42,483 nt of DNA from Micavibrio sp. (GCA_019634145.1 JAHQVU010000002.1:1-42483), one strand, 5' to 3'. Numbered from the stretch's first letter, positions 15,874 through 25,360 are shown. The notes: generated by a model from the sequence alone, not told the origin. Translations and numbers: made by a program.

Positions 15874-16883
15874 TCTTTACGCAATCTATGAAGGCAAGAC
15901 ACCAATACGCCCAGAAGTATGACTGCGCCTGCCTGATGGCTTGCGGCCAGAGCGATATTCACATTTGAAAAAAGTGTCGCCATGCCTAGGCCGAATTGTC
16001 CCAAAACGATCAATCCCGCCAGCATGACATTGGCCGTGACTTTTCCACGCACCAACGCATGAAGCGGTAGCACAATAACAACGACAAAGCTTACAATCGC
16101 CAGCCAGCGGTGGGCAAATTGTACGCCGGAGGCATTATGGGTCAAGCTCCACCACAGTGTCTGATCTTGTGGTAAATCCTGCGGCACAAGAGAAGCCCCC
16201 ATATGCGGGAAGGTGTCATTATAGAGCAATCCCGCATCAAGCCCTGCGGTAAATGCGCCCCAAAAAACAGTGATACAAACTACGCCAAAGGCCACAATGC
16301 TATGCCAAAATAACGGGCGATCACTGGCGCGGCTTACACCTTTAAGGGTCATCACCTGCCAGAGCATAATCATATAGATGATCAAAGCGAGGGATAGATG
16401 CGCGGCCAAGCGAAAATGGCTCACTGCGGGGTTATCGACCAGACCGCTCATCACCATATACCAGCCCATAAAACCTTGCGCAGCCCCCAGCGCCAGCAGC
16501 CCTAAGAAGCGGGGCTTATATTTTGACGGAACCATGCCGCGCAGCCAGAAAAATACGAGAGGAAGCGCAAAGACAAGGCCGATCAAACGCCCCCAGAGCC
16601 TATGCAGCCATTCCCAAAAAAAGATGCGTTTAAAATCCTCTAGCCCCATCCAGAAATTGACTTTTTGATATTCTGGGCTTTGTTTATACAGATCAAAAGT
16701 CGCGTTCCACTCGGCCACGCTTAGCGGCGGGATGGCACCGATCAGGGGGTTCCATTCAACAATTGAAAGACCTGATCCCGTCAGGCGTGTGACCGCGCCG
16801 ATAATGGTCATCGCAAACACCATGAAGATGCAAAATGACAACCATATGATCAACGGACGGATGGACGGGTTAGGCGATGTCAT
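15870..16883 (-). CDS. ctaA: Heme A synthase, COX15/CtaA type
   Basis: Membrane enzyme that oxidises the C8 methyl of heme O to the formyl group of heme A for aa3-type oxidases. The 337 residues contain about eight transmembrane helices. Family marks are GAVTRLTGSGLSIVEWNPL and IGAIPPLS near the first helix, FKRIFFWEWLHRLWGRLIG, SHFRLAAHLSLAL, QFAHRWLAI and ALAASHQAGAVILL. These hold the conserved histidines that bind heme. Length and sequence match the class found in alphaproteobacteria and mitochondria. It is convergent with the Pro-rich protein gene, overlapping it by four bases. Its presence implies a heme-A terminal oxidase elsewhere in the genome, in addition to the bd oxidase in this window. 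Confidence 0.95.
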   Translation of the reverse strand: MTSPNPSIRPLIIWLSFCIFMVFAMTIIGAVTRLTGSGLSIVEWNPLIGAIPPLSVAEWNATFDLYKQSPEYQKVNFWMGLEDFKRIFFWEWLHRLWGRLIGLVFALPLVFFWLRGMVPSKYKPRFLGLLALGAAQGFMGWYMVMSGLVDNPAVSHFRLAAHLSLALIIYMIMLWQVMTLKGVSRASDRPLFWHSIVAFGVVCITVFWGAFTAGLDAGLLYNDTFPHMGASLVPQDLPQDQTLWWSLTHNASGVQFAHRWLAIVSFVVVIVLPLHALVRGKVTANVMLAGLIVLGQFGLGMATLFSNVNIALAASHQAGAVILLGVLVSCLHRLRKD

Positions 16884-16981
16884 TGCAATATCTTATCCAT
16901 GTTAATTAAGGCAATAGCACTATGTTTTGCGCATAAGGTATGCTAGAAAAATTGAAAGATATATAGCGCAAGCAGAGATGA

Positions 16982-17791
16982 ATGGCCAGTTTTGATTTTA
17001 TAGAATGTTCAATAAAAGCTTTTAGGTATGTGGGGCAGAATTTTCAAGCCTTACTGCCCCTATCATTGATCGCTATCGCTATTAAAATCCTATGCACCAT
17101 GGCAATTTTTAGCTTCAGCATGGAGCAAAACTTCCTGCGTCAGGGGCTGGTGTATATCCCCGGATATCTTTTGGAAGGGTGGGTCATTGCGACGCTGACC
17201 GTACGCGCGATGATGAGCGAGGAATCAAAAGACTACGCCTTTATTCCAAATGAAAACTACAATTTGAAAAACGCGGTTTTAAGCGCGGCATTATTGTATG
17301 TACTAATCAAGATCACTCTGGCTGTTTTAATCGGCCTGCCATTTGCGATGAGCCCAGAAGCCATGCAAGCCAGCACACCGCTGGATACTCAGGATCAAAG
17401 CTCCGGCGCTGCGTTTTTTATGGTGGTGGTTGCTGGCGCCATGTTGATATGGGCCTTTAAGTTGCTTTGGGTTTATATCCCCCCTGCTCTTGGCCTATCG
17501 ATCGAGGTTTTTCTTAAGAAAGCCAAAGGATTTAAAAGCTCGTTCTATATGCTGGGTCTTTGGCTGATGTGCTCAGTTCCCATCAATATCGCCCTTCTTT
17601 TAGTGCGCGGGGTTATAGCCTCGCCCTTCGAATTCATAGAAGGGGAGCCGACACCGCTTGCGTTCAAGCTGGTCTTTTCACTTTTCAGTGTCAGCTTTGA
17701 TTATGCATTAAGCTTAATTGTGAGCATCGGCATGGCGTATGGAATTATTTCAATTTTCAGGGACGGAACAAAGAAGGTCTCGATTTGGTAA
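16982..17791 (+). CDS. Polytopic membrane protein, unknown function
   Basis: 269 residues with about six transmembrane segments. Examples lie near 23-45 (LLPLSLIAIAIKIL), 60-75, 94-118 (VLSAALLYVLIKITLAVLI), 144-170 (AFFMVVVAGAMLIWAFKLL), 192-212 and 232-258. The N-terminal FDFIECSIKAFRYVGQNFQ is a soluble amphipathic lead. The overall pattern resembles uncharacterised inner-membrane proteins of the YciC kind, but I cannot assign a family with confidence. The ribosome-binding site is weak. It lies 17 bases upstream of the ferredoxin gene on the same strand and may belong to that transcription unit. Confidence 0.7.
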   Translation: MASFDFIECSIKAFRYVGQNFQALLPLSLIAIAIKILCTMAIFSFSMEQNFLRQGLVYIPGYLLEGWVIATLTVRAMMSEESKDYAFIPNENYNLKNAVLSAALLYVLIKITLAVLIGLPFAMSPEAMQASTPLDTQDQSSGAAFFMVVVAGAMLIWAFKLLWVYIPPALGLSIEVFLKKAKGFKSSFYMLGLWLMCSVPINIALLLVRGVIASPFEFIEGEPTPLAFKLVFSLFSVSFDYALSLIVSIGMAYGIISIFRDGTKKVSIW

Positions 17792-17808
17792 GCAGGCAGG
17801 GCATTTAA

Positions 17809-18123
17809 ATGAAGATTTATGTGACAGATCAAGAGGGTAAAGAACACGCGCTGGACGCCGTCGAGGGTTGGCGCGTCATGGAAATTATCCGAGAGCATGG
17901 CCTACCGATCAAGGCCGAATGCGGCGGGTGCTGCGCGTGTGCCACATGCCATGTCTATGTTGATGATGAATGGCTCGCTAAATTGTCCGATATGCGCGAT
18001 GAAGAAGAAGAAATGCTCGATGAAGCGTTTGAGGTCGAGGATAACTCGCGCCTATCCTGCCAGCTGATCATGGATGAAAGCCTTGACGGTTTAAAACTTA
18101 AGCTCGCTTTTTACGGGGATTAA
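17809..18123 (+). CDS. Adrenodoxin-type [2Fe-2S] ferredoxin
   Basis: Small electron carrier of 104 residues. Cluster ligands follow the vertebrate/ISC-type spacing: Cys38, Cys44 and Cys47 within ECGGCCACATCHVYV (C-x5-C-x2-C), and Cys84 in RLSCQL. The segment DEEEEMLDEAFEVEDNSRLSC matches the interaction helix of adrenodoxin-like proteins. Two extra cysteines (41, 42) lie within the cluster loop. No isc or suf genes are nearby, so this is unlikely to be the ISC-operon ferredoxin itself and may serve a dedicated oxygenase or carboxylase partner. It ends six bases before the next gene, which overlaps an HTTM-like gene. Confidence 0.92.
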   Translation: MKIYVTDQEGKEHALDAVEGWRVMEIIREHGLPIKAECGGCCACATCHVYVDDEWLAKLSDMRDEEEEMLDEAFEVEDNSRLSCQLIMDESLDGLKLKLAFYGD

Positions 18124-18129
18124 AGCGCC

Positions 18130-18564
18130 GTGGAGGATCGAAAGCTCACTATCCTCCAGCTCATCTTACCCGTGCTTATCCCGTCATGGAGGTTTTTTGA
18201 CATCATTAAGCCCGCACCGCGCATTGAATACAGGCTTATAAGCGGAGCCGATGCAGATGAATGGTGCGCTTTTCGACCCGCGCCGAGCGCAATGCCCCTG
18301 CCCCGCAAATTCCTGCACCTCCTTTATTCGCCATGGCAAAATGATACGCTATTCGCGCGCAGTTGCGCCGAGCGTATAATCTGCGGACAAATCGAGCATA
18401 GCAGCACCATGATGGCGCGCCTCATCGCAGCAGATCTGAATAAAGCCGATGAAAATGCGCACTTTCAATTTCGCCTTGTCTTTACCAGCCGCGATGGCGC
18501 AGATTTACGCGATGATGTTTTATATATCTCGGGTGAATATGATGAAGTGGGGGGCGCGATATGA
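18130..18564 (+). CDS. Unknown protein coupled to HTTM-like gene
   Basis: 144 residues, probably cytosolic, family not recognised. It opens MEDRKLTILQLILPVLIPSW and continues FFDIIKPAPRIEYRLI, with further blocks PRKFLHLLYSPWQNDTLFAR and FTSRDGADLRDDVLYISGEY. The apparent start is GTG 18130, enclosed in a hairpin (TGGAGGAT 18131-18138 with ATCCTCCA 18151-18158). A second GGAGG at 18187 has no usual in-frame start after it, so the true start is uncertain. The stop overlaps the next gene by ATGA (18561-18564), tying it to the HTTM-like membrane protein. I infer it is a soluble partner or split domain of that protein. Confidence 0.65.
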   Translation: MEDRKLTILQLILPVLIPSWRFFDIIKPAPRIEYRLISGADADEWCAFRPAPSAMPLPRKFLHLLYSPWQNDTLFARSCAERIICGQIEHSSTMMARLIAADLNKADENAHFQFRLVFTSRDGADLRDDVLYISGEYDEVGGAI

Positions 18565-19247
18565 CCCTCGAACTTGCGCTACGCCTGTCCGAGATTTTGC
18601 TCGCTTTGGCATTCTGCCAGCAAGCTATAGAGCAGATCAGAAGCGTTTACGGACAATTATCCGCGAATGCTGCGCGCCTTATATTATGCGGGTTTATTCT
18701 GATCGGCATCGGGGCTCCTTTTGCGCTTTTAGGGCTGTTTGCACTCGGGCTATATGATCTTTACCGCTTTCAAGGGCCATATAATGGCGGCGCAGATCGT
18801 ATGGGTATGTTGATTTTATCAGCGTTGACCCTTATTGCATTTCTTCCTGATGAGCGCTGGAAAACATTTGTCTTGGGCTATTTGGCCGTGCAGGTGGTAC
18901 TGTCCTATTTTATATCGGGGGCGGTCAAAGTGGTGGAGCGCGAATGGCGATCGGGCTGCGCTTTGCGCGATGTTTTCCTGTTCTCGAGCTATCCGGTGAG
19001 TGATGATTTGCGAGCCTTGGCAAGCCGCCCTCGATTACTATGCTTCGCGGGTTGGTTCGTGATTATATTCGAGCTGGCCTTTCCGCTGTTTTTGCTGTGG
19101 CAGCCCGCACTTATCATGGCTTTGGGCATAGGATTTATATTCCACCTCGCTAATGCATTTCTGTTCGGGCTCAACCGCTTTATCTGGGTTTGGATCGCGT
19201 CCTATCCGTCTATTTTGTGGTTACAGGATCGGATTTTTATAAATTAA
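18561..19247 (+). CDS. HTTM-like (vitamin K-dependent gamma-carboxylase-like) membrane protein
   Basis: 228 residues with about six transmembrane helices. The pattern YNGGADRMGMLIL, SYFISGAVKVVEREWRSG, LFLLWQPALIMALGIGFIFH and LANAFLFGLNRFIWVWIASYP strongly resembles the HTTM domain, the membrane part shared with vitamin K-dependent gamma-carboxylase, in which Lys, Trp and His residues between helices are conserved. The soluble C-terminal lumenal domain of true carboxylases is absent, so this is a membrane-domain-only member, as in many bacteria. Function in bacteria is largely unknown. Translational coupling to the 144-residue protein and close linkage to a [2Fe-2S] ferredoxin hint at a redox-linked lipid or protein modification, which is inference. 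Confidence 0.75.
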   Translation: MTLELALRLSEILLALAFCQQAIEQIRSVYGQLSANAARLILCGFILIGIGAPFALLGLFALGLYDLYRFQGPYNGGADRMGMLILSALTLIAFLPDERWKTFVLGYLAVQVVLSYFISGAVKVVEREWRSGCALRDVFLFSSYPVSDDLRALASRPRLLCFAGWFVIIFELAFPLFLLWQPALIMALGIGFIFHLANAFLFGLNRFIWVWIASYPSILWLQDRIFIN

Positions 19248-19264
19248 TGATCTGAATTTATTGG

Positions 19265-19681
19265 TTATTCCATGTGCATTGCAGGGGTGGTTTTGTTCCC
19301 TATATAATTTTTCATTTCCGTTGTGCCAGCTATAGAACGCTCTGCTGCTCTACGCCCGAAAAATCCAGCGAGGGACATCACCAGCGCTCCCCCAGCTAAA
19401 CCATTGCTCAGCAGACGCATTTTAGATTGTGAGACTTCTTTCTGCTGCACATATTCCGTTATATAATTGTCCGAAGGCAAAGCTTGTTCTCTAAAACTAT
19501 CTTTGAGCGATAATCCCCCAAACATCACAACACAAGATAGTGCCGTAGTAGCTAAGCAGCTTTCACTTAATCTTTTTGACCGTACCAATTGCCGTTGTAA
19601 GTCGTTATAAACCACTTTGAGAGTCTCTATTTGTGTATTGTCCATATCGGCACTATTGTTTTGCCCCACCATATTTTTCAT
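19265..19681 (-). CDS. Small membrane protein, unknown function
   Basis: 138 residues from ATG 19681 (MKNMVGQNNSADMDNTQIET). A longer frame opens at 19726, but AGGAG sits nine bases before 19681, so I choose that start. An N-terminal soluble, probably coiled-coil region (LKVVYNDLQRQLVRSKRL) is followed by two membrane segments, near residues 45-60 (CLATTALSCVVMFGGLSL) and 95-110 (LSNGLAGGALVMSLAGFFG), with a loop between them. The family is not recognised. It is convergent with the HTTM-like gene, with 17 bases between stops and no obvious terminator. Confidence 0.6.
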   Translation of the reverse strand: MKNMVGQNNSADMDNTQIETLKVVYNDLQRQLVRSKRLSESCLATTALSCVVMFGGLSLKDSFREQALPSDNYITEYVQQKEVSQSKMRLLSNGLAGGALVMSLAGFFGRRAAERSIAGTTEMKNYIGNKTTPAMHME

Positions 19682-19841
19682 AGCAATCACTCCTGTTTGA
19701 ATATAATTTGCGGGATAATAATGCACACCTCTATTATGCCAATCATTTTATGAAAATAACCTTATAAAAAATACGAATCATGTTCGATACGGGCTTTTGT
19801 TTATTCTTTATTTGGGCTGTTTTTCTTACAGTATAACCCAT

Positions 19842-19870
19842 AAAAAAAGATCCCCTCTTTCGAGGGGATG
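19842..19870 (-). terminator. Terminator of the groES-groEL transcript
   Basis: On the minus strand ATCCCCTC-N4-GAGGGGAT (19850-19869) is followed by seven T residues (19842-19848). It lies about 170 bases after the groEL stop. The rest of the 19682-20035 spacer has no gene that I can support. Confidence 0.8.
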
Positions 19871-19972
19871 CTTTGTGTTCTTTATTTGGCTCTATCGCTT
19901 CGGCTTACGCCTTGCAATGACACCTATAAAATCTGCAAAGTATTTTCGAATTTTGGCTAAGAAGATCAGGCG

Positions 19973-19994
19973 TCGCCTAGGTTAACCTAGGCGA
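19973..19994. repeat. Perfect 22-base palindrome downstream of groEL
   Basis: Half-site TCGCCTAGGTT and its exact complement with no spacer. It lies between the groEL stop and the terminator, so it could fold as an RNA hairpin in the 3' untranslated region or act as a protein-binding site. Each half contains CCTAGG. Confidence 0.6.
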
Positions 19995-20035
19995 GCGCCA
20001 TCTGAGAACGCCAAAAGCGAAAAGACGCAACAGGT

Positions 20036-21715
<1,680 letters not shown>

Positions 21716-21742
21716 TTAAATTAGTGTCAGTCGCTTAAGGAT

Positions 21743-22033
21743 TTAAGCGGCCATGATTCCGATGATGTCTTTTTCATGCATAACCATGAATTCTTCACCA
21801 TCAACAGTGATTTCGTTTCCGCCCCATTTTGAGAACAGAACGCGGTCGCCGATTTTAACGTCTAGCGCACGTGTTTCACCGTTATCGTTTACAAAACCTG
21901 AACCCACGGCGACAACTTCGCCTTCGGCCGGTTTTTCTTCTGCAGTACCTGGGATAATGATTCCGCCTGCTGTTTTAGTTTCAGCTTCCGCGCGGCGGAT
22001 AAGTACGCGATCATGTAAAGGACGAAATTTCAT
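21743..22033 (-). CDS. groS: Co-chaperonin GroES (Hsp10)
   Basis: Heptameric lid of the chaperonin, 96 residues. The opening [18 protein letters not shown], the mobile loop region [19 protein letters not shown] with its hydrophobic IIIP tip, and the [20 protein letters not shown] core are typical. GGAG precedes the ATG. First gene of the groES-groEL unit, with a leader of about 125 bases below the heat-shock-like promoter. Confidence 0.98.
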   Translation of the reverse strand: MKFRPLHDRVLIRRAEAETKTAGGIIIPGTAEEKPAEGEVVAVGSGFVNDNGETRALDVKIGDRVLFSKWGGNEITVDGEEFMVMHEKDIIGIMAA

Positions 22034-22069
22034 TTCGTGTCTCCTTCTTTCTTCTCATTGTTAACAAGC

Positions 22070-22108
22070 GGACTTTAAAACTTCCCTAGCGGGCCAGCTA
22101 AAAAGTCC
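22070..22108 (-). promoter_or_regulatory. Hairpin in the groES 5' leader
   Basis: GGACTTT (22070-22076) pairs with AAAGTCC (22102-22108), and an inner stem TAGC (22087-22090)/GCTA (22097-22100) caps it. It lies within the leader, upstream of the ribosome-binding site. It could tune heat-shock translation or mRNA stability; unproven. Confidence 0.35.
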
Positions 22109-22163
22109 CTCCAATTGCCTTGCAAAAATTACCGAAAAGTGAATCTCAGCAAAGGCAACAAAG

Positions 22164-22192
22164 ATATAGAACAGGCATCTATAAGTTTCAAG
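22164..22192 (-). promoter_or_regulatory. Heat-shock (sigma-32-like) promoter of groES-groEL
   Basis: On the minus strand CTTGAAA (22186-22192) equals the sigma-32 -35 consensus, and CTATAT (22164-22169) resembles the alphaproteobacterial RpoH -10 (CYTATNT). The spacing after CTTG is about two bases longer than usual. No CIRCE inverted repeat (TTAGCACTC-N9-GAGTGCTAA) is visible between here and groES. Confidence 0.5.
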
Positions 22193-22248
22193 AGGAATCG
22201 TAGAGTAATTCCCAGATAGACATATTATGGCGCATATCCACCCAAAAA

Positions 22249-22278
22249 TTGCATTGCCACACACCGTTTTGATATAAT
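22249..22278 (+). promoter_or_regulatory. Sigma-70-type promoter for the usg-like gene
   Basis: TTGCAT (22249-22254), 18-base spacer, TATAAT (22273-22278), a perfect -10. Because the -10 overlaps an upstream ATG at 22277, translation must begin downstream, at 22325. Confidence 0.65.
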
Positions 22279-22324
22279 GAAGCTAGGCGCAGTGCGCGTT
22301 ACACGTTATATGACAGGAGGTTTT

Positions 22325-22588
22325 ATGGCGGATTTGAGTAAACAAATTTCTGATTATCGCCTAACGACGGCGAAAATTCTTTATCACATGCCCGATCATG
22401 AGAAGTTGCTGCAGGAATTTATCTGGCAGGAATATGACATCGCACCGAAATTTCCGGTTCTAAAAGGCTTTCTGGATTTTTGGGAGCGCGAGATTGAGGG
22501 CAAGCTGCATTCGGTCTATATCGGCCATCAAAGCCTGATTACGCCCGGTGATTACCGCTTTGCCGATTGGCAGGGAACGCTCCAGTAA
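22325..22588 (+). CDS. usg: Usg family protein
   Basis: Small alphaproteobacterial protein of 87 residues named after the gene upstream of the Caulobacter trp genes (unrelated to E. coli usg). Recognised by ISDYRLTTAKILYHMPDHEK, FIWQEYDIAPKFPVL and KGFLDFWEREIEGKLHSV. Its biochemical role is not established; databases often call it a possible phosphoribosylanthranilate isomerase subunit, which is weak. AGGAGG lies a few bases before ATG 22325, and a longer frame from 22277 is ruled out by the promoter position. No trp genes are nearby. It is divergent from groES and convergent with the YeiH-type gene. Confidence 0.75.
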   Translation: MADLSKQISDYRLTTAKILYHMPDHEKLLQEFIWQEYDIAPKFPVLKGFLDFWEREIEGKLHSVYIGHQSLITPGDYRFADWQGTLQ

Positions 22589-22601
22589 TCTGAGCAGTAA
22601 C

Positions 22602-23552
22602 CTAGCTTACAAGGCCGAATTTTATCGCGGCGAGTGTGCCCACGCTCGTGCATATCCACAAAATTAGCCCGAAAAGAAGCGGCTTTATACCCACGTCCTT
22701 GAGGGCTTTGGCATTGAGCCCCGCGCCGATTAGAAACAGCGTCAGGACGAGGCCGCGCTTGGCGGCGAAGGCAGCCCAAGCGCCAATTTCTTGCGTTTGG
22801 GGAACGTATGTTACAAGCGCAGAGAGCGCAATAAAGCCCAGAATAAAGAAGGGAAAACGCATGCGCAGCGCCTCTTCGTCGTCTACCTTAGGCCAGAATT
22901 TAGCCGCGAGCAGCACCAGTGGCACAATCCATAGTGCGCGGGCGAGCTTTACGGATGTGGCTGTTTGCAAAGCTTCGGAGCCGTATTTCAAGCCGGCGCC
23001 CACAACCGAGCTGGTATCATGGATCGCTAGCGCCGCCCATAGGCCGAATTGATGCTGGCTTAAGTGAAGCGCATCGCCAAGGGGAGGAAAGATCAAGAGT
23101 GCCAGCGCGTTGAGCGCAAAAACGACTGCAAGCGATATAGCGATTGCAGCCCCGCGCGCATGTATGACAGGTGCGAGCGCGGCGATGGCCGAGCCGCCGC
23201 AGATGGCTGTGCCGATGGTTATGAGGGCGGCGTTTGTACGCCCAACTTTGAGCGTGCGAGCGAGAAACATGCCTAGAGCGATGATCGCGGCGATGCTAAT
23301 CGCGGTGTAGGCAAAGCCGCTCGCGCCAGCTTGCAAAACAGCGGTGAGGTTCATGCCTGCGCCTAGGCCGATGACGCATAAGGGGAGGAGTTTTTTGGCG
23401 GCTTTCGCGCATTTATCGCTGTCGGGGTTAAGGCCGAAAAGCGCGATCGCTGCGCCCATTATCAAGGCCAGCGCAGGGTCAATGGCGACCAGCAGGCAAA
23501 CCAGCGCACAGAGCGATATAAGGATTTTTGAAAGCGTGTTTTTCATGTTCAT
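22602..23552 (-). CDS. YeiH/UPF0324 family membrane transporter
   Basis: Polytopic inner-membrane protein of 316 residues with about nine or ten helices. Family marks are KLLPLCVIGLGAGMNL, GTAICGGSAIAALAPVI and GLWAALAIHDTSSVVGAG, the last two forming conserved re-entrant regions. Members are annotated as putative sulfate exporters, on limited evidence. The start could be ATG 23552 or ATG 23546; no strong ribosome-binding site helps. It follows the rplQ terminator directly, so it may be expressed by read-through or a promoter overlapping the terminator. Convergent with usg, with 13 bases between stops. Confidence 0.88.
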   Translation of the reverse strand: MNMKNTLSKILISLCALVCLLVAIDPALALIMGAAIALFGLNPDSDKCAKAAKKLLPLCVIGLGAGMNLTAVLQAGASGFAYTAISIAAIIALGMFLARTLKVGRTNAALITIGTAICGGSAIAALAPVIHARGAAIAISLAVVFALNALALLIFPPLGDALHLSQHQFGLWAALAIHDTSSVVGAGLKYGSEALQTATSVKLARALWIVPLVLLAAKFWPKVDDEEALRMRFPFFILGFIALSALVTYVPQTQEIGAWAAFAAKRGLVLTLFLIGAGLNAKALKDVGIKPLLFGLILWICTSVGTLAAIKFGLVS

Positions 23553-23557
23553 CCAAT

Positions 23558-23590
23558 AAAAAAGCGACCTTCCATAGGAAAGGCCGCTTT
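23558..23590 (-). terminator. Terminator of the rpsM-rplQ ribosomal unit
   Basis: Minus-strand stem AAAGCGGCCTT with its near-perfect partner ending GGTCGCTTT (23561-23590), one G-U pair, followed by T residues (23558-23563). It closes the alpha operon 22 bases after the rplQ stop. Confidence 0.85.
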
Positions 23591-23614
23591 TAGAAATTCA
23601 TATATCTTTAAAGC

Positions 23615-24100
23615 TTAAGCAGCCGCTTTTTTCTTACGGTTTTCTTTAACTTCTTCGGACGCGCCAGGTGTGAACTCTTCAGCGTCTTCACCAGTTGGAC
23701 CGGAATCCTTGCCTTTGGCAGATTCATCACGATCAACAAGCTCGATCACAGCCATTGGCGCCGCGTCACCATAGCGGAAGCCCGCTTTAAGAACGCGTGT
23801 ATAGCCGCCTGCGCGCTCTTCATAACGCTCGGCCAGAATGTCAAAAACCTTCTTCACCATTGCTTCATCGCGGATTTTTGAAATCGCGAGACGACGCTTT
23901 GACAGCGCGCAATCAGGGTTAGCAGCGGCTTGCTTACCCATTGTGATGATTTTTTCAACATAAGGCTTTAGTTCTTTTGCCTTAGGAAGTGTCGTTACAA
24001 TCTGCTCATGCTTGATGAGAGATGCAGCCATATTTGCAAGCATCGCCTTACGGTGGGACGTTGTGCGGTTTAGTTTACGTTGTTTGATACCATGTTTCAT
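23615..24100 (-). CDS. rplQ: 50S ribosomal protein L17
   Basis: 161 residues from ATG 24100 ([20 protein letters not shown]), preceded by AGGAG. A longer in-frame start at 24157 lacks a ribosome-binding site and adds a non-family leader. The L17 core occupies residues 1-118. The tail from about 120 is acidic, then Lys/Ala-rich (ending ENRKKKAAA), longer than in E. coli (127 residues) but common in alphaproteobacteria. Last gene of the alpha operon, separated from rpoA by a spacer rich in inverted repeats. Confidence 0.97.
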   Translation of the reverse strand: MKHGIKQRKLNRTTSHRKAMLANMAASLIKHEQIVTTLPKAKELKPYVEKIITMGKQAAANPDCALSKRRLAISKIRDEAMVKKVFDILAERYEERAGGYTRVLKAGFRYGDAAPMAVIELVDRDESAKGKDSGPTGEDAEEFTPGASEEVKENRKKKAAA

Positions 24101-24137
24101 AGTATGTACTCCTAATATGCCCCATTGGGCGGTTGCG

Positions 24138-24287
24138 GCCTTCCTTGGAAAAGCCATTTTACATGACGTGAACCTCTTTAAGATCTCTCTTCGAAAAATT
24201 CACGTTTTAGGTCACCTGACCTAAATTCTTATATACTGCGCCCTGGAGCGATAGTATTTTATATGGGCTAGACGCGAGGGGCGCAGT
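24138..24287 (-). repeat. Cluster of inverted repeats in the rpoA-rplQ spacer
   Basis: Three perfect inverted repeats in a row: ACTGCGCCC (24235-24243) with GGGCGCAGT (24279-24287); TTTAGGTCA (24206-24214) with TGACCTAAA (24217-24225), only two bases apart; ACGTGAA (24166-24172) with TTCACGT (24199-24205). A fourth, imperfect one (GGCCTTCC/GGAAAAGCC) lies at about 24138-24155. No open frame here is credible and no T tract follows, so these are not simple terminators. Confidence 0.65.
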
Positions 24288-24343
24288 GTAGTTAACCTAC
24301 ATAAGCGACCGAGCAACGCCGCCCACATGAAATAATAAACGCT

Positions 24344-25360
24344 CTAGAACTGTTGGTCTTCAGTTTTGCGAGCCAATTCCTCGATGTTTTCTGGAGGCCA
24401 ACCTTCGGTTTGCATCCCCAAATGAAGACCCATAGTGCTCAATACTTCCTTGATCTCGTTCAATGACTTACGACCAAAGTTAGGTGTACGAAGCATATCG
24501 CTCTCTGATTTTTGTACGAGGTCACCGATATAGACGATGTTGTCGTTTTTCAAGCAGTTCGCAGAACGTACAGAAAGCTCAAGCTCATCAACCTTCTTAA
24601 GAAGATTTTTGTTAAATGGCAGCTCTTCTGCTTCTTCTTTCTCAGATGCTGTTTCAGGCTCCTCAAAGTTAACAAAGACTTGCAGCTGATCTTGCAAGAT
24701 ACGCGCAGCGAACGCTACAGCATCGTCCGGTGTGATCACGCCGTTTGTTTGAATTGAAAGTGTTAGCTTATCGTAGTCTGTGATCTGACCAACGCGTGTG
24801 TCGGTTACTTCATATGACACTTTACGAACAGGTGAGAAAACGCTGTCTACTGGGATCAGGCCAACAGGTGCTTCTTCAGGGCGGTTTTGCGCGGCAGGAC
24901 GATAGCCCTTACCAGTGTCCACAACCATCTCCATTGAAAGCTTCGCGCCTTTATCCAATGTACAGATCACAAGATCAGGGTTCATGATCTCGATATCAGC
25001 ACCAGCTTCGATTTGAGCGGCAGTGACTTCACAAGGACCAACAGCGCTTAGGCGCATTTTCTTTGGACCTTGAGCGTGCATACGCACAGCCAAAGCTTTG
25101 ATGTTCAAAATGATGTCTGTTACGTCTTCACGTACGCCTTCGACAGACGAAAACTCGTGCAACACGCCTTCGATTTGTACGCCAGTAACAGCCGCACCTT
25201 GAAGGGATGAAAGAAGAATGCGGCGCAGTGCATTACCAAGCGTCAAGCCGAAGCCGCGCTCTAGAGGTTCTGCAACCACTTTACCGGCGTGAAGGGCATT
25301 TGCCTCGTTCACTTCCAGTTTGCTTGGTTTAATCAATTCTAACCAGTTATTCTGTATCAT
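24344..25360 (-). CDS. rpoA: RNA polymerase alpha subunit
   Basis: 338 residues, dimer-forming subunit that nucleates RNA polymerase assembly. The N-terminal domain shows [20 protein letters not shown] and [20 protein letters not shown]. The C-terminal domain (from about 250) has [20 protein letters not shown] and [15 protein letters not shown], the DNA/UP-element and activator-contact face. Length and motifs are normal. Follows rpsK after a 105-base spacer with hairpins and precedes rplQ after 243 bases. Confidence 0.98.
   Translation of the reverse strand: MIQNNWLELIKPSKLEVNEANALHAGKVVAEPLERGFGLTLGNALRRILLSSLQGAAVTGVQIEGVLHEFSSVEGVREDVTDIILNIKALAVRMHAQGPKKMRLSAVGPCEVTAAQIEAGADIEIMNPDLVICTLDKGAKLSMEMVVDTGKGYRPAAQNRPEEAPVGLIPVDSVFSPVRKVSYEVTDTRVGQITDYDKLTLSIQTNGVITPDDAVAFAARILQDQLQVFVNFEEPETASEKEEAEELPFNKNLLKKVDELELSVRSANCLKNDNIVYIGDLVQKSESDMLRTPNFGRKSLNEIKEVLSTMGLHLGMQTEGWPPENIEELARKTEDQQF

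Noticed and set aside
22034-22200. CIRCE operator upstream of groES
   Set aside because: Looked for TTAGCACTC-N9-GAGTGCTAA and found no match.
22061-22264. 67-codon open frame upstream of groES
   Set aside because: Covers the promoter and leader of groES; no ribosome-binding site; not a credible gene.
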